Positions 1-7,831 of a stretch of DNA of 64,000 nt are shown piece by piece. The stretch's first letter is position 1, and every line of letters begins with the position of its first letter. The translations under genes were made by a program, and so were the position numbers. The notes beneath the pieces were generated by a model, which worked only from the letters and a program-made list of their open reading frames with translations, searched no databases and was not told where the DNA came from. Source of the stretch: Microbacterium sp. SORGH_AS_0862 (GTDB taxonomy: Bacteria; Actinomycetota; Actinomycetes; Actinomycetales; Microbacteriaceae); NCBI RefSeq assembly GCF_030818795.1, contig NZ_JAUTAY010000001.1, positions 992,001 through 1,056,000 of the forward strand, read 5' to 3'.

Positions 1-152
1 CGGAGCATTCCGGCACACCCGGCGTCGGCCTCGGCCTGTCCATCGCGCAGCGCCTCGCGAAACGGAACGGCGGCACCCTGGAGCTCGTCTCCCCTGCGTC
101 CGGCGGTCTGCGTGCGGTGCTGCGGCTGCCGGCGGCACCGCAACCCGCCTGA
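1..152 (+). CDS. C-terminal end of a sensor histidine kinase (5' partial)
   Basis: The reading frame is open from the first base and ends at a TGA at 150-152. The visible 49 residues carry the G2 box of a GHKL ATPase domain (GVGLGLSIAQRLAKRNGG) followed by the usual final strand ending LRAVLRLP. This is the ATP-binding end of a two-component sensor kinase. The sensor and dimerisation domains lie outside the window, so the signal and partner regulator are unknown. It is convergent with the kinase-like gene at 530-2290. Confidence 0.85.
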   Translation, partial: EHSGTPGVGLGLSIAQRLAKRNGGTLELVSPASGGLRAVLRLPAAPQPA

Positions 153-298
153 GCATCGCCCCCCCGCGCCTCGCGCCCCGCATCCGCGCCCCGCGCCTCG
201 CGCCCCGCGCCCCGCGCCTCGCGCCCCGCGCCCGCATCCGCATCAGCCGCATCCGCATCCGCACCCGCATCCGACGCATCCGCCGCATCCGCACTGAG
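153..298. repeat. Low-complexity C-rich tract (CGCGCCCCGCGCCT and CATCCG iterations)
   Basis: Directly after the kinase stop codon there is about 80 bases of imperfect CGCGCCTCGCGCCCCG iterations, then about 60 bases of CATCCG/CACCCG hexamer iterations (about 236-296). One frame encodes only Pro/His/Arg/Ala repeats, so coding is unlikely. The hexamer part is made of the CCGCATCC motif that is very common across the whole window. Confidence 0.7.
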
Positions 299-316
299 AC
301 GGTGCCGGACCCCTGC

Positions 317-450
317 GTGTCCCACTTATTCACGAAACGCGTCAGGCCAGCGTGCACAACTGAGACACCGATTCGAGCGCCGGGCGCCACGGCACTGCGT
401 GTCCCACTTATGCACGCCGACGAAAGCCGCAGCGTGCACGACTGAGACAC
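317..450. repeat. Two 52-bp palindromic repeat units, 82-bp period
   Basis: Units occupy 317-368 and 399-450. Each has an 18-base left arm beginning GTGTCCCACTTAT, a loop of about 16 bases and an 18-base right arm ending GAGACAC that is largely the reverse complement of the left. They are separated by 30 bases. The same 52-base unit occurs three more times at 11727-11944. Both sites lie between the 3' ends of convergent genes. The rest of the 153-529 gap shows no convincing gene. Confidence 0.8.
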
Positions 451-529
451 GGAGGGGCAGAGACACACTGGCGCCGGCCGCCGGGCGCCACGCATGCATC
501 CCGATCGGATGCGGTCGCCTGCGCGCAGT

Positions 530-2290
530 TCAGGCGACGGGCAAGGGCACCCGTGCCTCGAGCACGACATCACGGCCTCGCTGAAACAGCTGCGCGCCGC
601 CCAGATTGGCGATGCCCCGGCCCGCGGTCAGGGGCAGTGCTGAGCCGAGGCGTCCCGGCGATGACACCTCCACACGCAGCTCCGGGGCGGCATCCGGGTC
701 GCCGTGGGTCACCTCGAGCGTCGCCTGCCTCGCGCCCGAGTGCTTGACCGCGTTGAGGAAGCCCTCGCTCGCGATGTCGACGACACGGCGCGTCACATCC
801 TCGCGGCCGAGTGCGATCCGCGACTCCTCGTCGATGTCGCTCGAGATCTCCAGCACATGGGACCACGTCTCGATCATCTGGGCGAGGGCGTTCGAGGGCG
901 CGGTCGCGGCCGCGGCCCGTGTCGGCGCTGTGCCCTCGATCTCCGCGAGGGCCAGCGTGATCGTCGCCGCGAAGGCCTCCAGCTCCTCGGCCGTGGCCGC
1001 GCGCTCGTCCACCGTCGCCGCGAACAGCACGCACCTCCCCTGGACGCGACCGTGCAGCTGCTCGGCCGCGCTGCGCAGTTCGAGACGAGCGCGCGTCGTG
1101 CGCGTGGCGACCGCATCCGTCTGCGCGGCCAGAGCGCGCGACAGGCGACGCATCTGCACGATCGCACTGTGGATCGCATCGGAGGAGACACCGACGATGG
1201 CCGCGAGGAGGGGGAAGGCGAGGATCGGGACGAGCGCCGTCGGCAGGGTCTGCGGTGCCAGGAGGATCGCGGCGGAAGCGAAGAGCACCCCGGTCGCGAA
1301 CCAGGCGAACAGGATGGCGCCGCCTCGCGCAGTGGCCGAGCGACGGCGCGACGAGCGACGGGCGACCGCGTCGGCCACGAAGCCGCAGGCGAAGACGAGC
1401 ACGACGGCGATGAGGGCGAGGGCCGTCGACACCGTGGTCAGCGTGTACGGAAGGCTGCCCACCACGTAGGCGATGCTGACGACCACCGGGCTCGGCGGGC
1501 GCAGCCGCGCCAGCAGCGGGCGTCGGGGCGCGGCGGGCACGTCCACGGGACCGGTTCCTGCGGGAATCTCGGACAGCGGCAGCACCGCTGCGTCCTCGAG
1601 GTCGTGGCTGACCGCGCGGACCGACTGCGAGAACGCACTGACCTCGTCGAATCCGGGGTCGGCCGCCACCAGCTGCGTGAGTTCGGTGCGGAGCTTCGCG
1701 ACCTCCCCGTGCAGCAGGAGGCGGCTGCGGCGCGCGTAGGCGTCGGCGCGGCGGTCGGCCTCGCTCAGGTCGGACAGCGCGACCCGCAGGCGCGCGCTCG
1801 CGTCGCGGGTGGTGTGGTAGGCCACCGTCGCCGTGGCGACGAGGGACAGCACGATGAGCCAGATGACCACGTTCGTCGTCACGCGCTCGACCCAGGAGCC
1901 CGTGCTGGGCTCGTGCAGCAGCACGAAGCCGGCGGCGTCGTTGAGCAGGGGACGCGCCGCGCCGACGCCGACCACCGTGACGAGCACGAGAAGGGCTCGC
2001 CGGCGACGGCGCCGTATGCGGCGTTCGGCCCACGCCACCGGCAGCACGAGCACCACCAGCACGGCCCAGACGAGAACCGAGATGCCGATGGCGGGCAGGT
2101 ACTCGACCGTCGAGTTCACCGACCGGTAGGCGCCGAGCACCGTCACGGCGATCAGGAGGGAGACGGCAGCGCTCCATCCGCTGAAGAAACGGCCGCTGGT
2201 CAGAGTCCCCCACCAGATACGCGCCACGCGTCGCGCACTCCCGACGGCACCGCCGCGACGGGCCTCGGCGTATGCGCGGGCAGGCGTCAT
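530..2290 (-). CDS. Membrane sensor histidine kinase-like protein (NarL/DesK type)
   Basis: A 586-residue protein. The N-terminal part has several hydrophobic segments (about residues 35-55, 65-90, 95-115 and 135-160), then a coiled, Arg-rich stretch and a second membrane block (about residues 265-365). The C-terminal third carries a likely phospho-acceptor region (QLHGRVQGRC, as in HisKA_3 kinases) and a GHKL ATPase with N-box EGFLNAVKHSGA and G-box GRGIANLGG. It is therefore probably a DesK/NarX-type sensor kinase. No response regulator is adjacent inside the window, and the ligand cannot be predicted. The start is ATG at 2290. Confidence 0.75.
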   Translation of the reverse strand: MTPARAYAEARRGGAVGSARRVARIWWGTLTSGRFFSGWSAAVSLLIAVTVLGAYRSVNSTVEYLPAIGISVLVWAVLVVLVLPVAWAERRIRRRRRRALLVLVTVVGVGAARPLLNDAAGFVLLHEPSTGSWVERVTTNVVIWLIVLSLVATATVAYHTTRDASARLRVALSDLSEADRRADAYARRSRLLLHGEVAKLRTELTQLVAADPGFDEVSAFSQSVRAVSHDLEDAAVLPLSEIPAGTGPVDVPAAPRRPLLARLRPPSPVVVSIAYVVGSLPYTLTTVSTALALIAVVLVFACGFVADAVARRSSRRRSATARGGAILFAWFATGVLFASAAILLAPQTLPTALVPILAFPLLAAIVGVSSDAIHSAIVQMRRLSRALAAQTDAVATRTTRARLELRSAAEQLHGRVQGRCVLFAATVDERAATAEELEAFAATITLALAEIEGTAPTRAAAATAPSNALAQMIETWSHVLEISSDIDEESRIALGREDVTRRVVDIASEGFLNAVKHSGARQATLEVTHGDPDAAPELRVEVSSPGRLGSALPLTAGRGIANLGGAQLFQRGRDVVLEARVPLPVA

Positions 2291-2476
2291 CGCCGGTTCC
2301 GTCCGGTCACGTCGCCACTCGACGCCTTCGACGACACGGAGTGTCCGCGCACCATCGATCTCATAGATCCCCTCAGGCCGTCGGGTCGACCTGCTTTGCG
2401 CGACTACTGTACCCAGCGCGACGCAGGAAAGGGCGTCACAGGCCCTCTTGCGCGTGCGACGTCGAGGGGCGCGTGT

Positions 2477-3634
2477 TCAGATCGCGGCGAGCGCCGCATC
2501 CAGATCGGCGAGAAGATCCTCCGCGTCCTCGATGCCCACCGAGAGGCGCACGACCTCCACGGGGACCGCCAGTTCGGTGCCGCGCACCGACGCGTGGGTC
2601 ATCGCATCGGGGTAGTTCACGAGGGACTCGACCCCTCCGAGCGACTCCGCGAGCGTGAACAGTCGCGTGGATTCGGCGAAGCGACGGGCCGCGGCCTGAT
2701 CGGCGAGCGCGAGCGACACGATGCCGCCGAACCCGCTCATCTGGGTGCGCGCGATGTCGTGGCCGGGATGCGTCGACAGGCCGGGATAGTAGACGGCGGC
2801 GACCCGCTCGTGACCGGCGAGGAAGTTCGCGACGGCGTCGCCGTTCTCACTGTGACGCTGCATCCGCACGCCGAGGGTCTTGATGCCGCGTGTGGTCAAC
2901 CAGGCGTCGAACGGGCTCGAGACCGCACCGACGGCGAACTGGAGGAAGCGCGCCTGATCGGCGAGCTCCGCGTCGTTCGTGACGAGCGCACCGCCGACGA
3001 CGTCGGAGTGGCCGCCGAGGTACTTGGTGGTGGAGTGCACGACCACGTCGGCGCCGAGCGCGAGCGGCTGCTGCAGCGCAGGGGTCGCGAACGTGTTGTC
3101 GACCACGACGAGCGCGCCCGCCTCGTGTCCGAGGCGCGCGAGCCCCGCGATGTCGCTGACCTTCAGCAGCGGGTTGGAGGGCGTCTCGACCCAGAGGATG
3201 CGGGCCGGTCGTTCCTGGAGGGCTGCGGCGACCGCATCCAGATCGCTCATGTCGACGACGCGGAGCGTGACGCCCCATGGGCCGAGCACACGGGCGAGCA
3301 GCCGGTAGGTGCCGCCGTACACGTCGCTGCCGAGCAGGACGTCGTCGCCCGGCTTCAGCACGGCGCGCAGCAGTGCGTCCTCTGCGGCGAGTCCGGACGA
3401 GAACGACAGCGCATGCTCGCCGTGCTCGATCGCGGCGAGCTGCGTCTCGAGAGCCGTACGGGTCGGGTTGCCGCTGCGGCCGTACTCGTAACCGCCGCGA
3501 AGACCGCCGATGCCGTCCTGGGCGAACGTCGTGCTCATGTGGATCGGCGGGATGACCGCACCGGTGGTGGGGTCGAAATCCTGCCCTGCGTGAACTGCGA
3601 GACTGGCGAAGGCGCGGGCTGCGGGGTTGGTCAT
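2477..3634 (-). CDS. metB: Cystathionine gamma-synthase / Cys-Met PLP enzyme
   Basis: A 385-residue PLP enzyme of the Cys/Met metabolism family. The pyridoxal lysine is in STTKYLGGHSD, and the aspartate and Asn of the cofactor pocket are in VVVDNTFATP. The N-terminus (LAVHAGQDFDPTTGAVIPPI) and the YGRSGNPTR motif are typical of MetB. The reaction would join cysteine with an acylated homoserine to give cystathionine, although gamma-lyase activity cannot be excluded from sequence. It overlaps the stop of the upstream cbs gene by four bases (ATGA), so the two are co-transcribed. The divergent importer operon suggests a joint role in sulfur amino-acid supply. Confidence 0.9.
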   Translation of the reverse strand: MTNPAARAFASLAVHAGQDFDPTTGAVIPPIHMSTTFAQDGIGGLRGGYEYGRSGNPTRTALETQLAAIEHGEHALSFSSGLAAEDALLRAVLKPGDDVLLGSDVYGGTYRLLARVLGPWGVTLRVVDMSDLDAVAAALQERPARILWVETPSNPLLKVSDIAGLARLGHEAGALVVVDNTFATPALQQPLALGADVVVHSTTKYLGGHSDVVGGALVTNDAELADQARFLQFAVGAVSSPFDAWLTTRGIKTLGVRMQRHSENGDAVANFLAGHERVAAVYYPGLSTHPGHDIARTQMSGFGGIVSLALADQAAARRFAESTRLFTLAESLGGVESLVNYPDAMTHASVRGTELAVPVEVVRLSVGIEDAEDLLADLDAALAAI

Positions 3635-4641
3635 CGTTGTGCTCCTTCGTCGGTGCGGGCTTCGGCGAGCCGGCTCGTGGTCTGTTCGACGGCGAATCCG
3701 TGATCGGTCATCCAGGCGTCGTCGAAGATCTTGCTGAGATAGCCGCGGCCGTGATCGGGCAGCACCACGACGACCACGGCGTCGGCGGGGAGCTCGCGCG
3801 CGGCTCGAAGGGCGGCGACCACCGCCATCCCACCCGATCCCCCCACGAGCAAGCCCTCCTCGCGTGCCAGGCGGCGCGTCATGGCGAAGGCCTCCGCGTC
3901 GTCCACGCGCTCGTAGCGGTCGACGACGGCGGGATCGAAGGTGGCGGGCCAGAAGTCCTCGCCGACGCCCTCGACGAGGTAGCCGTGCAGCGGACCGCCG
4001 GAGTAAATCGACCCCTCGGGGTCGGCGCCGATCACGGTCACGCGACCCTCGGACGCCTGCTTGAGGAAGCGGCCCGTGCCGCTGATCGTGCCGCCGGTGC
4101 CGATGCCCGCGACGAAGTGGGTGACGGCGCCGTCGGTGTCCGCCCAGATCTCGGGGCCCGTGGTCTCGAAGTGTCCGCGGGGGCCGTTCTGGTTGGCGAA
4201 CTGGTTCGGCTTGAACGCCCCCGGGATCTCACGCGCGAGCCGGTCGGAGACGCTGTAGTACGAGTCCGGATGCTCGGGTGGGACGGAGGTGGGTGTCATC
4301 ACGACCTCGGCCCCGTAGGCCCGCAGCACCGCGACCTTCTCGCCGGCGAACTTGTCGGGGACGACGAAGATCATGCGATAGCCGCGCTCGAGCGCGACGA
4401 GCGCCAGGCCGACGCCGGTGTTGCCGCTGGTCGGCTCGACGATCGTGCCGCCGGGCTGCAGCAGCCCGTCGCGTTCGGCTGCGTCGATGATGTTCTTGGC
4501 GATGCGGTCCTTGGCGGAGCCGCCGGGATTGAAGTATTCGACCTTGGCGAGCACCGTGGCGGCGATGCCGTCGGTGACGCGGTTGAGCTTGACGAGCGGG
4601 GTGTTGCCGACGAGCGCGGCGACGCTGGATGCGTAACGCAT
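3631..4641 (-). CDS. cbs: Cystathionine beta-synthase, catalytic core only
   Basis: A 336-residue PLP enzyme of fold type II. It follows actinobacterial Cbs closely: the lysine motif GGSAKDRIA, the phosphate and substrate loop PTSGNTGVG, the glycine loop GIGTGGTISG and the end motif GRGYLSKIFDDAWM. It should condense serine (or O-acetylserine) with homocysteine. Unlike the roughly 460-residue mycobacterial enzyme, it stops just after the catalytic domain and lacks the paired CBS (Bateman) domains. An upstream ATG at 4701 is possible, but the one at 4641 is preceded by AGGGA and gives the conserved N-terminus MRYASSVAALVGNTPLVKL. Confidence 0.85.
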   Translation of the reverse strand: MRYASSVAALVGNTPLVKLNRVTDGIAATVLAKVEYFNPGGSAKDRIAKNIIDAAERDGLLQPGGTIVEPTSGNTGVGLALVALERGYRMIFVVPDKFAGEKVAVLRAYGAEVVMTPTSVPPEHPDSYYSVSDRLAREIPGAFKPNQFANQNGPRGHFETTGPEIWADTDGAVTHFVAGIGTGGTISGTGRFLKQASEGRVTVIGADPEGSIYSGGPLHGYLVEGVGEDFWPATFDPAVVDRYERVDDAEAFAMTRRLAREEGLLVGGSGGMAVVAALRAARELPADAVVVVVLPDHGRGYLSKIFDDAWMTDHGFAVEQTTSRLAEARTDEGAQR

Positions 4642-4729
4642 GGAGGTGTCCCTGGGTGCGGCGGGGCCCGGCTGCGGGGCCCGCGGGTTGTCGGAGGTCA
4701 TCGGTGAGGGTGCGCGGCAGGGCGCACGG

Positions 4730-4810
4730 GATCACTCAGCGACAACAACGACAGGTAAGCACGCTGCGACCCTATCAGAGCTCACGCTCGACCCCTGCCG
4801 CCGAGTGATC
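4730..4810 (-). promoter_or_regulatory. Inverted repeat enclosing the cbs-metB promoter or leader
   Basis: GATCACTCAGC (4730-4740) and GCCGAGTGATC (4800-4810) are reverse complements apart from one G-T pair, and enclose 59 bases. Read on the cbs strand, the enclosed segment has a possible -10 (GATAGGGT). As RNA, the 11-bp stem would close an 80-nt leader. The sequence does not match a SAM or SAH riboswitch consensus that I recognise. It could equally be two operator half-sites. Confidence 0.45.
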
Positions 4811-4814
4811 CACT

Positions 4815-4858
4815 CCTTCATCGAGTGAGCACTCGATCGGATGCTCGCTCGATGAAGG
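4815..4858. promoter_or_regulatory. 17-bp-arm inverted repeat, putative operator between cbs and metQ
   Basis: The arms are 4815-4831 (CCTTCATCGAGTGAGCA) and 4842-4858, reverse complementary except for one position, with a 10-base loop. It lies between the divergent cbs-metB and metQNI operons. Overlapping shorter palindromes of the form GAGTGA-CACTC occur at 4804-4816 and 4823-4834, and the GAGTGATC element of the neighbouring inverted repeat is related. The best guess is the binding site of a sulfur regulator that acts on both operons. Confidence 0.6.
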
Positions 4859-5042
4859 GATGCTCGTTCTCGCCGACCGCGCCCGTGACGGGATATGACG
4901 ACGCGCGACGCGATGTGACGGCTCGGATCGGACGCCGCCGACCCGGTGTGGCGCAATGAGGACATCGCGACCCCGGGTCGCCGACACAGCACACAGAGCC
5001 CTGCGCGCCACCGGCGCAACGGCCAGAGCAAGGAGACATCAC

Positions 5043-6023
5043 ATGTCCGAGAACCCGTCCGACTCCGCCGATCTGCGGACGTCGCTCGACGCATCCCGCA
5101 AGCGCCGGCGCACCATCTGGCTGAGCGTCGCAGCCGTCGTCGTCGTGGCGGTGATCGTCGGCGTCGTAGCCATCGTCGCGAACCTCACCCGCTCCGAGGA
5201 GCCGGCCGCCGCGGCAGGGGGCGAGGAGCGTCTCGCGCTGCGAATCGCGGTCAGCGAGGACTCCGACTTCCAGAGCGCCATCGCGGACATCGCGGCGGAG
5301 AAGGGGCTCGACGTGACCTGGGTCAACGTCGACGACTGGGTGCTGCCGAACACGGAGCTCGCCGCCGGGACGGTGGATGGCAACGCCTTCCAGCACATCC
5401 TGTACCTCTCCAACTTCAACGCCCAGAACGACGAGGACCTCACCCCGGTGTTCTCGACACTCATCACGCAGTGGGGCATCTTCTCCGCGACCCTCGGCGA
5501 CACCGACGAGATCCCCGACGGCGGCCGCATCGCCATCCCCGACGATCCGTCCAACGGCGGCCGTGCACTCGGCATCCTGGCTTCGGCCGGACTCATCGAG
5601 CTGAGCAAGGATGCGGGCGACTTCCCCTCTGTCGACGACGTCACCGCCAACCCGAAGAACCTGCAGTTCGTGCCGATCGCGGCGACCACGATTCCGCAGC
5701 AGTTCGACGATCCCAGCCTGTCCGCCGTCGTCGTCGGCCTCTCCTACTTCGACCCCTCGCAGGGCATCACCGCGGACAAGGCCCTGTACCTCGACGACTC
5801 GCTCGACGAGAAGAACCTCCCCTACATCAACGTCGTCGCCAGTCGCGCCGACAACGCGGACGACCCGGCGTGGAAGGTCCTCGAAGAGGCGTACGCCGAC
5901 CCGCGGGCCGCCGAGGCGCTCGAGAAGGAGGACAAGGGAGCGACGGTGCTCGTGCAGATCCCCGTCGACACCCTGCGCGCGAAGCTCGCCGACCTCGAGA
6001 AGTCCGCGGCCGCCAACGGCTGA
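5043..6023 (+). CDS. metQ: MetQ/NlpA-like substrate-binding protein, membrane-anchored
   Basis: A 326-residue binding protein of the NlpA/MetQ family, with NAFQHILYLSNFN corresponding to the family signature around the ligand cleft. It begins at the ATG preceded by AAGGAG, not at the in-frame ATG at 4956. The N-terminus is RKRRR followed by one long hydrophobic helix (about residues 20-42) with no lipobox cysteine. It therefore seems to be anchored by an uncleaved helix rather than by lipid, which is unusual for this family. As first gene of an importer plus monooxygenase operon, its ligand may be an organosulfur compound and not methionine itself. Confidence 0.8.
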   Translation: MSENPSDSADLRTSLDASRKRRRTIWLSVAAVVVVAVIVGVVAIVANLTRSEEPAAAAGGEERLALRIAVSEDSDFQSAIADIAAEKGLDVTWVNVDDWVLPNTELAAGTVDGNAFQHILYLSNFNAQNDEDLTPVFSTLITQWGIFSATLGDTDEIPDGGRIAIPDDPSNGGRALGILASAGLIELSKDAGDFPSVDDVTANPKNLQFVPIAATTIPQQFDDPSLSAVVVGLSYFDPSQGITADKALYLDDSLDEKNLPYINVVASRADNADDPAWKVLEEAYADPRAAEALEKEDKGATVLVQIPVDTLRAKLADLEKSAAANG

Positions 6024-6134
6024 TCCGCCTCCGCGCTCGCTGCTCTCGCTCGACGACCGGCACGACCCCGGTCGTCGAGCGAGGCCGTGGCGCGGAACGA
6101 GACGCACGCACCCGCATCCACTCCCTGGAGGAGC

Positions 6135-7169
6135 ATGAGCACCGCCGTCCGCTTCGAGCACGTCTCGAAGACCTTCACCACAGCCCGAGGGCGCACCCTC
6201 ACCGCGCTCGACGACGTCACCCTCGCCGTCGACGCCGGCGACATCTACGGGATCGTCGGCTATTCCGGCGCCGGCAAGTCGACGCTCCTGCGGACCGTCA
6301 ACGCGCTGGAGCGCCCGACGAGCGGACGCGTATTCGTGGGCGAGAGGGAGATCACGGCGCTCGACGCGGCCGGGCTGCGGCGGGCCCGCCAGCGGATCGG
6401 CATGATCTTCCAGCAGTTCAACCTGCTGCGCTCGCGCACGGTCTACAAGAACATCGCCTACCCGCTGCGCCTGGCGGGCGTCTCCGAGAGCGACGCGATC
6501 GACCGGGTGGCCGAGCTGCTCGACTTCGTCGGGCTGTCCGACAAGGCGCTCCAGTACCCCTCGCAGCTCTCGGGCGGGCAGAAGCAGCGCGTGGGCATCG
6601 CCCGTGCGCTCGCGAATCGGCCCGACGTGCTCATCAGCGATGAGGCCACGAGCGCCCTCGATCCGCAGACGACGGGCGAGGTGCTGGATCTGCTCCGCCG
6701 CGTGCACGCGGAGTACGGCATCACGATCCTCGTCGTCACCCACGAGATGGAGGTGATCCGCGACGTGTGCAACCGCGTCGCGGTCATGCAGGAAGGCCGC
6801 GTCGTCGAGCAGGGCAGCGTGTACGACGTGTTCGCGCACCCGCAGCACGCGACCTCGCGACGCTTCGTGTCCTCCGTGCTGCACCATCTGCCCTCGGCGG
6901 AGACGATCCGGCGCATCCGCACGGTGCACACCGGACGTCTCGTGCAGCTGCACATCGAGAACCGCGAGTCCAACGATCCCTTCCTCTCGCGCATCTCGCG
7001 CGCACACGACGTGGACGTGAACGTCGTCTACGGCGGCGTCGACGAGCTGCAGGCGCGGCTCTTCGGCAGCCTCACGGTCGAGCTGCTCGGCACCGACGAC
7101 AACGTGGATCGCGCCCTCACGGACCTGCGGGATGCGGCCGTGGTCACCGAGCTGGAAGGAGCACGCTGA
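6135..7169 (+). CDS. metN: ABC importer ATPase, MetN type
   Basis: A 344-residue ATPase. Walker A is GYSGAGKST, the signature is LSGGQKQRVGIARAL, Walker B ends in LISDEATSAL and the switch His is in VVTHEME. After about residue 265 it carries the C-terminal NIL (ACT-like) domain typical of MetN, which in E. coli binds methionine and inhibits transport. The ATG at 6135 follows GGAGGAG. Its stop shares a base with the start of the permease (TGATG), so the genes are translationally coupled. Confidence 0.9.
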   Translation: MSTAVRFEHVSKTFTTARGRTLTALDDVTLAVDAGDIYGIVGYSGAGKSTLLRTVNALERPTSGRVFVGEREITALDAAGLRRARQRIGMIFQQFNLLRSRTVYKNIAYPLRLAGVSESDAIDRVAELLDFVGLSDKALQYPSQLSGGQKQRVGIARALANRPDVLISDEATSALDPQTTGEVLDLLRRVHAEYGITILVVTHEMEVIRDVCNRVAVMQEGRVVEQGSVYDVFAHPQHATSRRFVSSVLHHLPSAETIRRIRTVHTGRLVQLHIENRESNDPFLSRISRAHDVDVNVVYGGVDELQARLFGSLTVELLGTDDNVDRALTDLRDAAVVTELEGAR

Positions 7170-7831
7170 TGGATGCCGCCTACCTGGACGCCCTGCTCCC
7201 CCGTGTCGGCCGGGCACTGTTCGAGACGCTCCTCATGGTGACGATCTCCTTCACCCTCGCCACGATCCTCGGACTCGGCCTGGGGCTGCTCCTGTACGCG
7301 ACGCGGCCGGGCAATTTGCTCGCCAACCGGGTCGTGTTCGGCGGCCTGAACCTCGTCATCAACATCGTGCGGCCCGTGCCCTTCATCATCCTCGCCGTGT
7401 CGATCATCCCCCTCACCCGCTTCCTGATCGGCACGAGCATCGGGCCGCTCGCGGCCACCGTGCCGATCACGATCGTCGCCTCCATGGCCATCGCCCGCAT
7501 CGTCGAGTCGAACCTCGTCGCCGTCGATCCGGGGTCCATCGAGGCGGCCGTGGCGATGGGGGCGAGCCCGGCCCGGGTGCTCTTCACGGTCGTGCTCCCC
7601 GAATCCCTCGGACCGCTGACACTGGGGCTGACCTACATCGTCGTCGCGCTCGTCGACACGACGGCCGTCGCCGGCGCGATCGGCGGCGGCGGGCTCGGCG
7701 ACCTCGCACTCAAGTACGGCTATCAACGCTTCGACTGGTTCGTGGTGCTCGTGATCGTCGTCGTCCTGATCGTCCTCGTCCAGGCCGCCCAGCTGCTCGG
7801 CAACTGGGTCTCGCGAAAGGTGATGCACTGA
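7169..7831 (+). CDS. metI: ABC importer permease, MetI type
   Basis: A 220-residue inner-membrane permease with five predicted helices and the EAA loop (EAAVAMGASPARVLFTVVLPESLG) that contacts the ATPase, as in MetI. The length is normal for the family. It overlaps both metN (TGATG) and the downstream flavoprotein gene (TGATG at 7829-7833), so importer and oxidoreductase are made from one transcript. That coupling is the best evidence that the imported molecule is the substrate of the oxidoreductases. Confidence 0.9.
   Translation: MDAAYLDALLPRVGRALFETLLMVTISFTLATILGLGLGLLLYATRPGNLLANRVVFGGLNLVINIVRPVPFIILAVSIIPLTRFLIGTSIGPLAATVPITIVASMAIARIVESNLVAVDPGSIEAAVAMGASPARVLFTVVLPESLGPLTLGLTYIVVALVDTTAVAGAIGGGGLGDLALKYGYQRFDWFVVLVIVVVLIVLVQAAQLLGNWVSRKVMH

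Noticed and set aside
112..297. Pro/His/Arg-rich 61-residue frame
   Set aside because: It is a translation of low-complexity CGCGCCCCG and CATCCG repeats that starts inside the upstream kinase gene; there is no sign of selection for protein.
317..450. CRISPR array
   Set aside because: There are only two or three units per site, each unit is itself a large palindrome of 52 bases, the spacers at the second site are identical, and no cas genes are present.
704..3703. 999-residue open frame on the plus strand
   Set aside because: It runs antisense to the kinase, metB and cbs genes and its composition (Arg, Gly, Glu, His rich) is typical of a shadow frame in high-GC DNA.
4730..4810. SAM or SAH riboswitch upstream of cbs
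   Set aside because: The closing stem is attractive, but the conserved internal sequences of the SAM and SAH classes that I know are absent. It was kept only as an inverted repeat.
4818..7217. 799-residue open frame on the minus strand
   Set aside because: It is antisense to metQ and metN, which show clear family motifs, and the product has no recognisable domain.
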